This document shows positions 17,171 through 27,562 of a DNA stretch of 64,000 nt, piece after piece; position 1 is the first letter of the stretch, and each line of letters begins with the position of its first letter. The notes under the pieces are model-generated. The model ran no database searches, was not told the DNA's origin, and worked only from the letters and a program-made list of their open reading frames with translations. The position numbers were made by a program, and so were the translations under genes. The stretch covers positions 124,001 through 188,000 of the forward strand of contig NZ_BDAX01000009.1 of the NCBI RefSeq assembly GCF_001612665.1. The letters are read 5' to 3'. This stretch comes from Nocardia alba NBRC 108234. GTDB taxonomy: Bacteria; Actinomycetota; Actinomycetes; Mycobacteriales; Mycobacteriaceae.

Positions 17171-18441
17171 CCGACCTCACTACGCGAGCGCAGTTGATTC
17201 TGTTGGCTCGGACATTGCATGTTCATCCGCAGCGGTTGGATCACCTGCGGCATCTGGGGGCAGAGCAGCTGCATGCGTTGCATCAGCAGATCTCGGGGGT
17301 GTTGCTGGATCAGCACACGGAGATGTTTCGGCGGATCAGCGCGCTGGTGCCGTTCATTCCGTTGACGATCGCGATTCCGTTGGTGCAGAAGCTGGTTCCG
17401 CCGATGATGACAGGGCGGGCGGCGGGGCCGGTGGGGCTGGATCATCCGGGCAAGGCCGCCGAGACGTTGACGATGCTCGAACCGGGATATGCGGCCGATT
17501 GTGCACCCTATCTCGATCCGCGGGCCATCGAGCAGCTGTCCGATCGGATGGCGCCGAAACCGATCGTCGACATCATGAACGAGCTGCTGCGACGGCGGGA
17601 TTATGTGACGGTCGGCCCGTTTTTGTCGTGTGCCACAGATGAATTGATGGCGGCGGTCGAGACGGGGGTGCACGACGACGCGGGGCTGATCTTCTCGGCG
17701 GCGTTCTCCTACGACGCCGAGGTGCTCAGCGCGGTGGTTCGCCAGCTGCTCGATGGACCGCATCGACGGGTGCCGCGGATGGCGCAGACGGTGTTGAAGG
17801 GCACTACCGAGCTGCAACACGCCGCACTGTCGGTGTTTTCGCGGTGCGCGCCCGATGTGGTCCGCCGGGTGGGCGACATGCTGTTCGGGGGTGCGCGGCC
17901 CGAGGACGTCGCGCGATTGGTGCGCAACGCGCTCACGCTGGGGGCGGTACCCGAATTCCTCACGCTGGTAGGGCATCTCACGCCGGTGGGACTGTGGACG
18001 TTGGTCGGCAATCCGGTGTTCCGCGACCCGAACATCGGTGTGGACATTGTCGCGCAGATGGGTGGGCGGGGGGATGCGGAGAGTTGGCGTGGGTTGTTCA
18101 CGTTGATGTCGCGAATGGATGACGATGTCAGGAGCGCGGTGGGGTACGCGCTGGCTCTGCTGCCGGACTCCGCGGTGGCGCAGTTGCCCGCGCAGGCGAC
18201 CGAAACCGCGAGCTGGCCCGCGCTACTCGATCTCGTCGCGGTCTCCGGGGAGCGAGGGCAGGCGCGGTTCGGGTCGATCTGGGCGCGGTTGGGGCCGGAG
18301 CGGCGGGCCTACCTGCACCGGTCCGTCACCGAGCTCGGGTACGACTCGCGGTTGGCCGAGATCACGGCGCTGGTCGAACCGGTGGAGGTGGATCTGCTGT
18401 TCTTCCAGCGGCGGCAGCAGGGGCGTTACCGCAACGGGTGA
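17167..18441 (+). CDS. hypothetical helical-repeat protein, 424 aa
   Basis: Coupled to the preceding small gene by ATGA. A soluble protein except for one hydrophobic stretch (ALVPFIPLTIAIPLVQKLV, about 60-80) that could be a membrane helix. From about residue 95 on it is built of repeated helical units with conserved leucines (for example YLDPRAIEQLSDRM, VRQLLDGPHRRVP), a layout like the helical repeats of MgtE-N domains, but no family is recognised. Convergent with the WYL regulator. Confidence 0.7.
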   Translation: MTDLTTRAQLILLARTLHVHPQRLDHLRHLGAEQLHALHQQISGVLLDQHTEMFRRISALVPFIPLTIAIPLVQKLVPPMMTGRAAGPVGLDHPGKAAETLTMLEPGYAADCAPYLDPRAIEQLSDRMAPKPIVDIMNELLRRRDYVTVGPFLSCATDELMAAVETGVHDDAGLIFSAAFSYDAEVLSAVVRQLLDGPHRRVPRMAQTVLKGTTELQHAALSVFSRCAPDVVRRVGDMLFGGARPEDVARLVRNALTLGAVPEFLTLVGHLTPVGLWTLVGNPVFRDPNIGVDIVAQMGGRGDAESWRGLFTLMSRMDDDVRSAVGYALALLPDSAVAQLPAQATETASWPALLDLVAVSGERGQARFGSIWARLGPERRAYLHRSVTELGYDSRLAEITALVEPVEVDLLFFQRRQQGRYRNG

Positions 18442-18487
18442 GACGACATCGGAGCGACGGCGGTGGCCGCGAGCAGCCGAGACTTCG

Positions 18488-19450
18488 TCACGGTGCGTCG
18501 ACGCTGCTGAATCGGGCGCCCCATTCCCGTAGCTGTGCGACCAGTTCCGGTGGGCCGAGGACCCGGAAGTCGGCTGATACCTTGCCCAGCAACAGGATCG
18601 GCCAGTCGAGATTGTCGACGGTCATCTCGATGTGGGTGCGGTCGGCGGGCAGCGCGGTGACGACGCACCAGCGGCCCACTCGGGCGTGGACGTCGGTGGC
18701 GGGGGCTTCTATCTCCGCGGTGACGGTGTAGCCGGATCGGCGGGCGCCGATGGCGTCACGGACGAAGGTGGCGGCGTCGGGGGCGGGCAGGGTGCGCGGG
18801 CGGAAGCGGGCGCCGGTGGTCGCGGAGGCGGTGAGGCGGTCTACGCGAAACGTGCGCCAGTCGTGGCGGGTGAGGTCGTAGGCGACCAGGTACCAGCGGC
18901 GGCCGAGGGAGACGAGGCGGTGGGGTTCCACCTCCCGGGTGCTGGTTCGGTCGTCCGCGGCGGTGTAGGTGAAGGTGAGGCGTTCTTCGCGACGGCAGGT
19001 GAGGGCCAGGTCGGTGAGGACGGCGGGGTCCACGTCGGAGAGGGGGACGGCGGTCCAGGCGGTGGACTCGGTCATCGCGCGTAGAGCGTCGACACGGCGG
19101 CGCAGGCGAGCGGGCAGGACGGTGACCAACTTGCCGAGTGCGCGGATGGACGGTTCGGCGAGGCCGTCGCCCGCGCCCTGGGACCCGGCTTGCAGACAGA
19201 CGGTGATGGCGACGGCTTCGTCGTCGTCGAGGACCAGGGGTGGCATCGCCGCGCCCGCGGCCAGCTGGTAGCCGCCGTCGACGCCGGGGCGGGCGTCGAC
19301 GGGGTAGCCGAGTTCACGAAGGCGATCGATGTCGCGGCGCAGGGTTCGGGCCGAGACACGCAGACGTTGCGCGAGTTCGGTGCCCGACCAGGACCGGTGG
19401 GTCTGCAGCAGCGACAGCAGTCGCAGGGTGCGTGCGCTCGTATCGGCCAT
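18488..19450 (-). CDS. HTH-WYL transcriptional regulator (YafY type), 320 aa
   Basis: N-terminal winged helix (residues about 5-60) with the recognition segment VSARTLRRDIDRLRELGYPV, then a WYL domain with RRWYLVAYDLTRHDWRTFRVDR at about 190-215 and a C-terminal WCX region (about 235-320). WYL domains sense small ligands or nucleic acids. I chose ATG 19450 (MADTSARTL), which places the HTH directly at the N-terminus. It is divergent from the DinB gene 90 bp away, a common arrangement in actinobacteria, so that gene is its likely target. Confidence 0.9.
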   Translation of the reverse strand: MADTSARTLRLLSLLQTHRSWSGTELAQRLRVSARTLRRDIDRLRELGYPVDARPGVDGGYQLAAGAAMPPLVLDDDEAVAITVCLQAGSQGAGDGLAEPSIRALGKLVTVLPARLRRRVDALRAMTESTAWTAVPLSDVDPAVLTDLALTCRREERLTFTYTAADDRTSTREVEPHRLVSLGRRWYLVAYDLTRHDWRTFRVDRLTASATTGARFRPRTLPAPDAATFVRDAIGARRSGYTVTAEIEAPATDVHARVGRWCVVTALPADRTHIEMTVDNLDWPILLLGKVSADFRVLGPPELVAQLREWGARFSSVDAP

Positions 19451-19540
19451 CGTCCGATTATCTACGCAATCGCGGACAGAAACTGGCCGCAATGGCTTCT
19501 ACCTTGGGTTTCACAACACCGACAAGCGAAGGATCCGGAC

Positions 19541-20068
19541 ATGACCACGAGCACCCAGATCGACACCGAGCGCACCGACATCCTCGAGATGCTCGCCAAG
19601 CACCGCCACTTCCTGCGCTTCACCGTCCGCGACCTGACCGACGAACAGGCCGGGCTGCGCACGACCGCCAGCGAGCTGTGTCTGGGCGGGCTGATCAAGC
19701 ACGTGAGCGCGGTGGAGGCGAATTGGGCGAGCTTCATCCTCGACGGGCCCGCGCAGGCCCCCGATTTCTCCTCGATGAGCGAGGAACAGATCGCCGAGTG
19801 GGGCGAGATCTTCCGGATGCTGCCCGGCGACACGCTCGCGGGTGTGCTGGCCGAATACGAACGGGTGGCCGCGCGGACAGACGAGCTCGTGCGCACCCTG
19901 CCCGATCTGAACGTGAGTCAGCCGCTGCCCGAGGCGCCGTGGTTCGAACCCGGCGGACGCTGGAGCGCGCGGCGCACGCTGATGCACATCATGACCGAGA
20001 CTGCCCAGCACTCCGGCCACGCCGACATCATTCGTGAGTCGCTGGATGGAGCGAAGTCGATGGGGTGA
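19541..20068 (+). CDS. DinB-family (DUF664-like) protein, 175 aa
   Basis: A four-helix-bundle protein with the metal-ligand pattern of the DinB/YfiT superfamily: LGGLIKHVSAVEANW (His near residue 54) and HIMTETAQHSGHADIIRE (His residues near 148-158). Related proteins act as thiol-dependent S-transferases or have no known activity. AAGGA lies 8 nt before the ATG. Divergent from the WYL regulator; its last 41 bases overlap the end of the convergent STAND regulator gene. Confidence 0.88.
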   Translation: MTTSTQIDTERTDILEMLAKHRHFLRFTVRDLTDEQAGLRTTASELCLGGLIKHVSAVEANWASFILDGPAQAPDFSSMSEEQIAEWGEIFRMLPGDTLAGVLAEYERVAARTDELVRTLPDLNVSQPLPEAPWFEPGGRWSARRTLMHIMTETAQHSGHADIIRESLDGAKSMG

Positions 20069-22511
20069 TCGCGGCGAACAGGGACTCGGCTGCCGCGCGG
20101 TGTTCGGTAGCGGCGGCCGGGTCGGTCGCGTCGAGGACATCGGCGAGGCCGTGGTGGGCCGCTGCCTCCTCGAAACGGTGGCCCAGTCGCGGTGCCAGGG
20201 TGAGGGTTTGACGGTAGAGGTCGAGGGCCTGTTCGGGCAGGCCCGCGAGGCGGCAGGTCTGCGCATAGCTGTTGAGGAAGTGGATCTTCCAGTGGTCTTC
20301 GAAGACCGCGTCGAGCAGAGCGAAGGCTTCGCGATGATTGACGAGGGCTTCCTCGAAGCGGCCCATGTCACGCAGGGCGATGCCCCGGCAGTTCAGGCAC
20401 CAGGCTTCGTTGTGTTTGTGGCCGTCCTCGCGGGCGAGGGTAAGGGCCTGATCGAGGTGGTCGAGAGCCGCCGCGGGTTCGTCGGCCGCGATCGCCACTC
20501 CGAGGGTGATCCGAGCCTGCAGCGACGGGGTGGCGGTCGGGACCGCGAGGGCCTCGCGAGCGAGTTGGGCGGCCTGTTCGCGGTGTCCCAGTTGGAGCAC
20601 GGCCCAGGCTTCGCCGGCGATGGCGTCGGCGGCGCTCGTCGGGCATCCGCCGGAGGTGTAGAGGTCGCGGGCTCGGCGGAACAGTTCCAGCGGTTCTTCG
20701 ATACTGCCTTCGTCCCAACGCAATTGGGCGCAGCGCATGGTCAGCTCGGCTCGGGGTAGCGGATCGCCGGCTGCGGCGATCAAGGGTGCGGCGGCCGCGT
20801 AGGCGGCGGCCGCCTCGCTCATTCGCCCCGCGTTGTAGCGGGCGAAACCGAGGTCGCTGTGAGCTTGCGCGAGTTGGCGCGGATCGCCGAGATTCTGTGC
20901 GGCGGTGAGGGATTGCTCGAACAGCGCGTTCAGATGGGTGGTGCCGCAGCGGCGAGCGAAGAACGTGCGCATGAAGCCCGGCAATTCGCAGACGTGGGTG
21001 TCGGCACCGGCTTCGACGGCGGTGTAGAACACAGCCATCAGGTTGGTGTACTCGGCGACGAACCAGAAGAACGCCGCGTCACGATCGGGGAAACGCGGCA
21101 GTTCGGCGGGCGGTGAACCCGCGGAGACGGGGCGGGTCGGCGACAGGAACGGCATGGCGGTGTCGGCGGCGGCGGCGGTGTGCACGTAGTAGTCGAGGAC
21201 GCGACGAACCGCGCGTTCGCGGTCGGCCGGGGTGTCGTGTTCGAAGGTGGCGGTGCGGGCGTGTTGGCGGACCAGGTCGTGGAGGCGATAACGGCCCTGC
21301 GCCGGTTGCTGAACGAGGTGCGCGTCGAGCAGGTCCTCGAGCATGGCGCGGGCGCTGCGCAACGGCACCTCGGCCACGGCCGCGGCGACGTAGTCGGTGA
21401 ACGTGGAGCCGGGTATCAACCCGAGTAGCCGGAACAGGCGGCGCTGCTCGCGATTGAGCTGACGCACCGACATGCCGAAAGCGGTGTCGAATTCGCTGGC
21501 GCCCTCGGCCATTCGCTCCACGAGGATGCCCACCGACCAACCCGGTCGATGACGAAGGCGCGCGGCCGCCAGGCGCAACGCCAGCGGAAGGTTGCCGCAC
21601 AGGCGCAGCACTTCGGCGGTCTGCTCGGGTTCCTCGGCGAGCCGTCCGACGCGGGCGTCGCCGCTGGCCCGCACCAGCAGCTCGGCACTTTCCTCGGGGG
21701 TGAGCACGTCGAGGGTCACCGGCGGGACCTCGTCGAGTTCGAGCAACCGGTTACGGCTGGTGATGATGGCGACCGACTCGCCCGCACCCGGCAACAGGAG
21801 GCTCACCTGCGCGGCATCGGCCACATTGTCGAGTACGACCACCGCGCGCAACCGCGCCAGCTCCGAACGCCAACAGGCCGCGCGCAATTCGACTCCCCCG
21901 TCCTGCGGCACCCTTTCCGACGGAACCCGCAACGCGGACAGCAGCGCACGCAGGGCGGCATCGGGGTCGAGCGGTTGGCGGCCGTCGGTGAAGCCGTGCA
22001 GGTCGAGATACAACTGAGCGTCCGGGTACTCGGCGGTGAGTCGATGCGCGGCGTGCACGGCGAGCGACGTTTTCCCGACGCCTGCCATGCCGTCGACGGC
22101 GACCACCCGATCGGCGCGAACGGCGGCGATCACCTCGGCCAGCGCCTGTTCGCGGCCGGTGAAGTCGGGCACGTCGCGGGGCAGGTCGTTGCGGGGCGGG
22201 GCGTCGGCCGGTGGACTCGGCGGGGCGGGCTGACGGCTGGTCTTCGGCGGGGCGGGCAGCGGGTTGTCGGCACGCTCCCAGAGGGGGCGCAGCGGGCGCG
22301 GGTCACGTTTGACCAGACGGCACAGCTCGACGACCGCAGGCCACGGCGGGACCGTCTGGCCGCTGAGATAGCGCGAGAGCGAGGACGAGCTCAGGCCGGT
22401 GTCGCGGGCCAGCGCGCGCACGCCACGGCCGGAGAGTTCCTGGATCAGCCGCAGCCGCGAGGCGAGCTCGTCCTGCGGGTATGCCCGTGCTGTCCGCTGT
22501 TGCGCAACCAC
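20028..22511 (-). CDS. XRE-HTH / NB-ARC (STAND ATPase) / TPR transcriptional regulator, 827 aa
   Basis: GTG start. An XRE-type helix-turn-helix at about residues 10-70 (RALARDTGLSSSSLSRYLSG), a Pro-rich linker, then a STAND ATPase with Walker A VDGMAGVGKTSLA (about 143-155), Walker B AVVVLDNVADA and the GxP-like CGNLPLALRLAA, followed by a winged helix and about seven TPR-like repeats to the C-terminus. This AfsR-like layout without the SARP output domain is common in Nocardia and Streptomyces and works as a ligand- or partner-gated regulator. It is divergent from the AhpD/nitroreductase-like pair, with operator-like repeats in between. Confidence 0.9.
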   Translation of the reverse strand: MVAQQRTARAYPQDELASRLRLIQELSGRGVRALARDTGLSSSSLSRYLSGQTVPPWPAVVELCRLVKRDPRPLRPLWERADNPLPAPPKTSRQPAPPSPPADAPPRNDLPRDVPDFTGREQALAEVIAAVRADRVVAVDGMAGVGKTSLAVHAAHRLTAEYPDAQLYLDLHGFTDGRQPLDPDAALRALLSALRVPSERVPQDGGVELRAACWRSELARLRAVVVLDNVADAAQVSLLLPGAGESVAIITSRNRLLELDEVPPVTLDVLTPEESAELLVRASGDARVGRLAEEPEQTAEVLRLCGNLPLALRLAAARLRHRPGWSVGILVERMAEGASEFDTAFGMSVRQLNREQRRLFRLLGLIPGSTFTDYVAAAVAEVPLRSARAMLEDLLDAHLVQQPAQGRYRLHDLVRQHARTATFEHDTPADRERAVRRVLDYYVHTAAAADTAMPFLSPTRPVSAGSPPAELPRFPDRDAAFFWFVAEYTNLMAVFYTAVEAGADTHVCELPGFMRTFFARRCGTTHLNALFEQSLTAAQNLGDPRQLAQAHSDLGFARYNAGRMSEAAAAYAAAAPLIAAAGDPLPRAELTMRCAQLRWDEGSIEEPLELFRRARDLYTSGGCPTSAADAIAGEAWAVLQLGHREQAAQLAREALAVPTATPSLQARITLGVAIAADEPAAALDHLDQALTLAREDGHKHNEAWCLNCRGIALRDMGRFEEALVNHREAFALLDAVFEDHWKIHFLNSYAQTCRLAGLPEQALDLYRQTLTLAPRLGHRFEEAAAHHGLADVLDATDPAAATEHRAAAESLFAAITPSTSLHPATHE

Positions 22512-22585
22512 CGTGTTCCACTCCCGTTGTCCCGGCCTGGACCAGAAATCTCGCGACCGACAAGGCGGTGGTCAGGGCCGTTTTT

Positions 22586-22608
22586 CACTGTCCCACAGTG
22601 TCCCACAG
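22586..22608. promoter_or_regulatory. operator-like repeat between STAND regulator and AhpD gene
   Basis: Two perfect tandem copies of TGTCCCACAG (22589-22598 and 22599-22608) overlap the palindrome CACTGT-CCC-ACAGTG (22586-22600). They lie between the divergent starts at 22511 and 22687, a fitting place for the XRE domain of the regulator to bind. Confidence 0.5.
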
Positions 22609-22686
22609 CCATTCTGTTCCGAGGTCGGACGGGCTGTTATGGAGTCACACCGCGAGCAGCGGAGAACACCGAACAAGGAGAACGAC

Positions 22687-23142
22687 ATGCAGTCTCGGAT
22701 GAAGAACCCCGCCATGGTCCTCACCGACGCGATGGGCCCCATCCAGCAGGTACTGAAGGCCGTGGAGACCGGTGGGGTGGACAGCGAGATCCTGGAGCTG
22801 GTGCACCTGCGGGTCAGCCAGATCAACGGGTGCAGTGCCTGCGTACACGGCGGCACCACCACCGCCCGCAAGGCGGGCGTCAGCGAAGACCGGCTCGCCA
22901 CGGTGGTGGCCTGGCGCGAGACCCCGTTCTTCTCCGAGGAGGAGCGCGCTGCCCTCGAACTCGCCGAGGCCGCCACCCGGATGGCCGATCGGCCCGACCC
23001 GGTCACCGACGAGATCTGGGACAGCGCCGCCAGCTACTTCGACGAGCGCCAGCTCGCCTCGATCGTGCTGATGATCGGCGTCACCAACATGTTCAACCGG
23101 CTCAACGCCACCACCCGTCAGATCGCGGGCGCCTGGGGCTGA
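22687..23142 (+). CDS. carboxymuconolactone decarboxylase / AhpD-like protein, 151 aa
   Basis: The AhpD-type active-site motif is present as INGCSACVHGG (C-x-x-C-x-x-H near residues 48-56), which in this superfamily works as a peroxidatic or thiol-reductase centre. Helical throughout, and of typical length. AAGGAG lies 6 nt before the ATG at 22687; the longer open frame upstream has no such signal. First gene of a pair with the F420-nitroreductase-like gene; divergent from the STAND regulator, which probably controls it. Oxidative-stress defence is the likely role. Confidence 0.9.
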   Translation: MQSRMKNPAMVLTDAMGPIQQVLKAVETGGVDSEILELVHLRVSQINGCSACVHGGTTTARKAGVSEDRLATVVAWRETPFFSEEERAALELAEAATRMADRPDPVTDEIWDSAASYFDERQLASIVLMIGVTNMFNRLNATTRQIAGAWG

Positions 23143-23175
23143 GGCCCGCCTCCCCTCTCGAAAGGAACAGTGACG

Positions 23176-23637
23176 ATGTCGGCGAATCAGCAAGCGAGCG
23201 AGAACAATTCACACGGCGGGTTCTCCCGCTGGATGCAGCATCGGATGAACGCGCGCGTGAACCGCAAGATCCGGCGCGGCAACGGCACGTTCATGGGAAT
23301 GGATGTGCTGATCCTGCATACGGTCGGCCGCCGCAGTGGCCAACCGCGCGATACCCCGATCAGCTGGTTCCCGGGCGAGAACGACTCCTGGCTGCTGGTC
23401 GCCTCAGGCGGCAAGAACGGGCACCCCGACTGGTTCCTCAACCTGATGGGCCACCCCGAACAGGCGACCGTTCAGCTGCCCGACAGCGCCCCGGTCGCCG
23501 TGTCGGCCCACGTACTCGACGGCGCCGATCGGGCGGCGGCCTGGGACGACATCACGGCCGCTCAACCCCGCTACGGCAAGTATCAGGCCAAGGCGGGCCG
23601 GGAGTACGCCGTGGTGCGACTGGCGGCCATTGGGTGA
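23176..23637 (+). CDS. F420H2-dependent nitroreductase (Ddn) family protein, 153 aa
   Basis: Characteristic family signatures: an amphipathic N-terminal helix (MQHRMNARVNRKIRRGNG), then LILHTVGRRSGQPRDTPISWF, GGKNGHPDWFLNLMGHPE and a C-terminal YQAKAGREYAVVRL. The family is a split beta-barrel that binds deazaflavin F420 and reduces nitro compounds or quinones, at the membrane. Start ATG 23176 has AAAGGA 9 nt upstream; the GTG at 23170 is too close to it. 33 bp after the AhpD-like gene, so cotranscribed. It implies that the host makes F420. Confidence 0.9.
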   Translation: MSANQQASENNSHGGFSRWMQHRMNARVNRKIRRGNGTFMGMDVLILHTVGRRSGQPRDTPISWFPGENDSWLLVASGGKNGHPDWFLNLMGHPEQATVQLPDSAPVAVSAHVLDGADRAAAWDDITAAQPRYGKYQAKAGREYAVVRLAAIG

Positions 23638-23659
23638 GTAGCGCGCGACGACAACGCGA

Positions 23660-23697
23660 GTGCCCTGCCGAGCAGTCCCGGACCGCTCGGCAGGCAC
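23660..23697. terminator. bidirectional terminator hairpin, 13-bp stem with one bulge
   Basis: GTGCCCTGCCGAGC (23660-23673) pairs with GCTCGGCAGGCAC (23685-23697), leaving one bulged C and an 11-nt loop, between the convergent genes ending at 23637 and 23715. Confidence 0.65.
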
Positions 23698-23714
23698 CAC
23701 GCTGTACCGCTGAA

Positions 23715-25099
23715 TCAGGCCGGGAGGAGTCGGCCGATCACCTCGGCGAGCTGGGCGACATTGCGGCATTCGTGCATGGTGACGATGTCGGTGTAGGCCT
23801 CGGCGGCCGAGTCGCCGGTCGACCAAGAGCGCGACGGTTCCGGGTTGAGCCAGTAGACGGCCTTCGCACGTTCGGTGATCGCTTGCAGCGCGGCCAGATT
23901 CGGGTCGGTGCGGTTGGTGCGGGCATCACCGAGGATCAGCACGCACGTGCGGGGGCCGACGGCGTCGAGGTAGTGGTCGACGAAACCCTGCAGGACCTCG
24001 CCGTAATTGCTGGACCCGAACCGGGCGACGCCACCCGCACGGACGATGTCGCGGGCGAAGCCGGGTGGCGGCGGCTCACCGGGAGTGAAGTGGTGGGTGA
24101 TCTCGGCACAGGTGTCGACGAAACCGAAGCTGCGGACCTTGCTGAACTGGTCCTGCAGCGCCTGCACCAGTTGCAGCGTGAACTCGGCGAAACCGCTGAC
24201 CGAGCCCGAGACATCGGCCAGCACAACAAGATCGGGCCTGCCGCGTTTTCGGGCCCTTAGCACCGGATCGACCGGAACGCCACCGGTGGCCATCGAGCGA
24301 CGCAGCGTGCGGCGCAGATCGATCTGACCGCGCACCGCCTTCTTGCGGCGCACCGCCAGCCGGCTGGCGAGTTTGCGGGCCAGCGGGTGAACGAGGCGGC
24401 GCATCTCGGCGAGGTCCTGTTCGCGTGCGCCGAGGAAATCCGTTCGGTCGGTGGAGTTCTCGACGCCGCGCCGGGCGATGTAGTCGGTGCCGCGCAGCTC
24501 GGCCGAACGCAGGCGCGCTTCGGTTCGCACCTCGGTACGGAATCGGTCGACGCGGCGCCGGGCCTCGATGGTCCGCACGGCGGTGTCGAACTGGCCTGTG
24601 CCGCCCATTGTTCGGGCGACTTCCTCGGAGATCTCTTCTTGGCGTAGGGATTTCATGGTCAGGTAGGAGGACCAGCCCGCACCGGAGGCCTGGGTGACCC
24701 GGCCCGCACTCTCGCCCGCACCGCCGTAGGCACCGAAGGTGTTGAGCGCTTCGCGGGCCAGTTCGGCGGTGTCTGCCCCCTGGACAAGCGTGGCGATCAG
24801 TCGTTCGCGCAGGTCATCGGGGTTCTCGCTCGGTCGAGCGGCGGATAGCGAGACGCCGAGAAAATACAGGTCGAACAGCTGGTCGAAGACCGCGCGCTGG
24901 CCGTTGCGGCGCAGCAGGCACGCGGCCAACCCGGAGCGCAGGACGCCGGGATCGGTGGTGCCGAGGGCCACGACCGCGGCGGCGGCATCGATGGTTTCGC
25001 TGGGGCCCGCGTGAATGTTGTGCTCACGCAGCAACGTGACGAAATCGACGAGCCGCGCACTCGTCGGAACCGAGGCGGAACCCGCCGTGACGACGGGTG

Positions 25100-25103
<4 letters not shown>
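23715..25103 (-). CDS. VWA-domain protein, CoxE-like, 462 aa
   Basis: The C-terminal half is a von Willebrand A domain with the MIDAS motif VVLADVSGSVSGF (about residue 300) and a later conserved Thr/Asp region (ILGDARTN). The N-terminal half (LVDFVTLLREHNIHAGPSE onward) is the helical part typical of CoxE-like proteins (PF05762). Such proteins work with a MoxR AAA+ ATPase to insert metals or assemble enzymes such as CO dehydrogenase-type molybdoenzymes. The ATPase gene lies directly upstream with an ATGA overlap (25100-25103). No enzyme client is encoded nearby. Confidence 0.9.
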
Positions 25104-25978
<875 letters not shown>

Positions 25979-26025
25979 CGGTAATGAGTGTATCCACTGC
26001 CGCCCACACGGCGCCGACGCGAGTC

Positions 26026-26757
26026 TCAGTGACCACGGTCGCGGCGTTCGGCGGTGGTCACAGCGGCAGCGACGCCATCCAGGACGAGGTCGAGACCGAA
26101 GGCGAAATCATCAGCCGCCGATTCCTCGTCCGAGGGGACCTCGGCGAAGGCTCGATCCGCGAAGAGCGCGGCGATCTCGGGCAGGTGGGACAGGTCGAGG
26201 GCCGACACGTCGCGGCGGTACCTGTCGAGGGATTGAGCCTCGCTGCGCCGTTCGGCACTTCGCTGCTCGGCCATGTGACGGTCGGTCACGAACGCCTGAC
26301 GAACGTAGCCGCCGACCACGGTGATCGCACCGATCTTGGCACGCCAGTCCAGGTGGGTCCCACGCAAGGCGGCAAGGCCCGCGTTCATCCACGCGAGGGC
26401 GTTGATCCCGCGCGGCGGGCCCGCGATGGGGATCTGGGTCAGCCACGGGTGGCGGGCGAACACGGCTCGTTGGCCGGTGGCCCACTCGCGCAGAGCCGGG
26501 CGCCAGGCCGGGCCGAGCACCGGAGGCGGACCGAAAGCAGTGTCGGCCATCAGGTCGGTGAGACCGTCTTTCGAGCCGATGTGGCGATAGAGCGACATCG
26601 GTGTGACATCGAGCGCGGCAGCCACTTTCGTCAGCGATGCGGCGCGCAGACCTTCTCGGTCGGCGAGTTCGATCGCCGTCGCGACGATGCGATCCGCATC
26701 CAGTTCGGCCGGTCGGCCGACGCGTGGTCGAGCCGAGCCTGGCTGCTTGTCCGCCAC
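26026..26757 (-). CDS. TetR/AcrR-family transcriptional regulator, 243 aa
   Basis: GTG start. The N-terminal HTH (about residues 20-65) reads IVATAIELADREGLRAASL then VAAALDVTPMSLYRHIGSKDG, the standard TetR DNA-binding signature. The C-terminal ligand and dimer domain follows, of the type with tryptophan-rich helices (WRPALREWATGQRAVFARHPW). It is divergent from a membrane-protein gene 109 bp away across an A+T-rich stretch (26790-26826) that must contain the operator; the membrane protein is the likely target. Confidence 0.9.
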   Translation of the reverse strand: MADKQPGSARPRVGRPAELDADRIVATAIELADREGLRAASLTKVAAALDVTPMSLYRHIGSKDGLTDLMADTAFGPPPVLGPAWRPALREWATGQRAVFARHPWLTQIPIAGPPRGINALAWMNAGLAALRGTHLDWRAKIGAITVVGGYVRQAFVTDRHMAEQRSAERRSEAQSLDRYRRDVSALDLSHLPEIAALFADRAFAEVPSDEESAADDFAFGLDLVLDGVAAAVTTAERRDRGH

Positions 26758-26866
26758 CTTCTCCTCGTTCGCTCAGGGTTCCGCCAACCTAACATAGGGG
26801 TTATAGTTTAAGTCATATACTAATTCTGGCCGGGCCGTATCGCTCGGAGACGAGGGGTGAACACCT
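26758..26866. promoter_or_regulatory. A+T-rich divergent promoter region
   Basis: Between the TetR gene and the divergent membrane-protein gene, bases 26790-26826 are strikingly A+T-rich for this genome and include TATACT (26816-26821), a good -10 hexamer for the rightward gene, and TAGT...ACTA half sites (26803-26822). I see no long perfect palindrome. Confidence 0.4.
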
Positions 26867-27562
26867 GTGGGCATCAACCAGATTCAGCGCATCACCGGAG
26901 CAGCGGCATTCGTGGGTGCCGGATGCACGCTGATCGAACTACCGCTGTACTTCGTGTACTCGGGCGCACCGCCGGATGCGAATGTGCTCACCCGATGCCT
27001 GCTCGGCATGATCGGCCTCACCCTGTTCGTGGTGTTCATGAGCGGGCTCGCCGCCGTAGTGCGACACCGAGACCCGGAACGCGCGTGGTTCGGGTCGCTG
27101 GCCGCCGCAGCTGGAACCGCCTGGCTCACCGTCACTTTCGTGTCGACCGGCCTCGAGGTCGGCGCGGTGATCGCGGCCCCGGAACCGATCGACCCCACCA
27201 TCACCGTCACCGGCACCTACATCCTGTACGGGACCGTCTCTCGGCTGCTGGAAGGACTGTTCCTCGTGGCCTTCGCCATCGCGGTCACGCGATGGCTGCC
27301 CCGCTGGTGCGGCGTGACCGGCGGGGCGCTCGCGGCGGTGAACTTCGCGTTCGTGCCGTCACTGTTCTTCGGGAACACCCCGGCCGACTTCTACGCGGCC
27401 AACGGGTGGGGCACCACGGCGACCGTCGGCGGGCTCACCATGCTGTGGTTGTTCGCGATCGGGATCGCGCTGTACCGGTCGGCCCCGAAGGGCACCGATC
27501 AGTACGGGTTGTCGGCGACTTCCACCCGGCCGTCCTTGATCGCGGCCCGCAACAGGCGGTAG
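26867..27562 (+). CDS. hypothetical multi-pass membrane protein, 231 aa
   Basis: GTG start (MGINQIQRITGAAAFVGAGC). Six predicted membrane helices; the layout resembles DUF4386-type proteins, but I cannot confirm membership. Divergent from the TetR regulator. Its last 64 bases overlap the 3-prime end of the convergent DUF2252 gene, so either the true stop region is shared or this C-terminus (after about residue 205) is a poorly conserved tail. Confidence 0.75.
   Translation: MGINQIQRITGAAAFVGAGCTLIELPLYFVYSGAPPDANVLTRCLLGMIGLTLFVVFMSGLAAVVRHRDPERAWFGSLAAAAGTAWLTVTFVSTGLEVGAVIAAPEPIDPTITVTGTYILYGTVSRLLEGLFLVAFAIAVTRWLPRWCGVTGGALAAVNFAFVPSLFFGNTPADFYAANGWGTTATVGGLTMLWLFAIGIALYRSAPKGTDQYGLSATSTRPSLIAARNRR

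Noticed and set aside
20028..20068. Possible frameshift at the overlap of the DinB and STAND-regulator genes
   Set aside because: Both proteins end with plausible tails and are otherwise complete; a 41-bp convergent overlap is acceptable.
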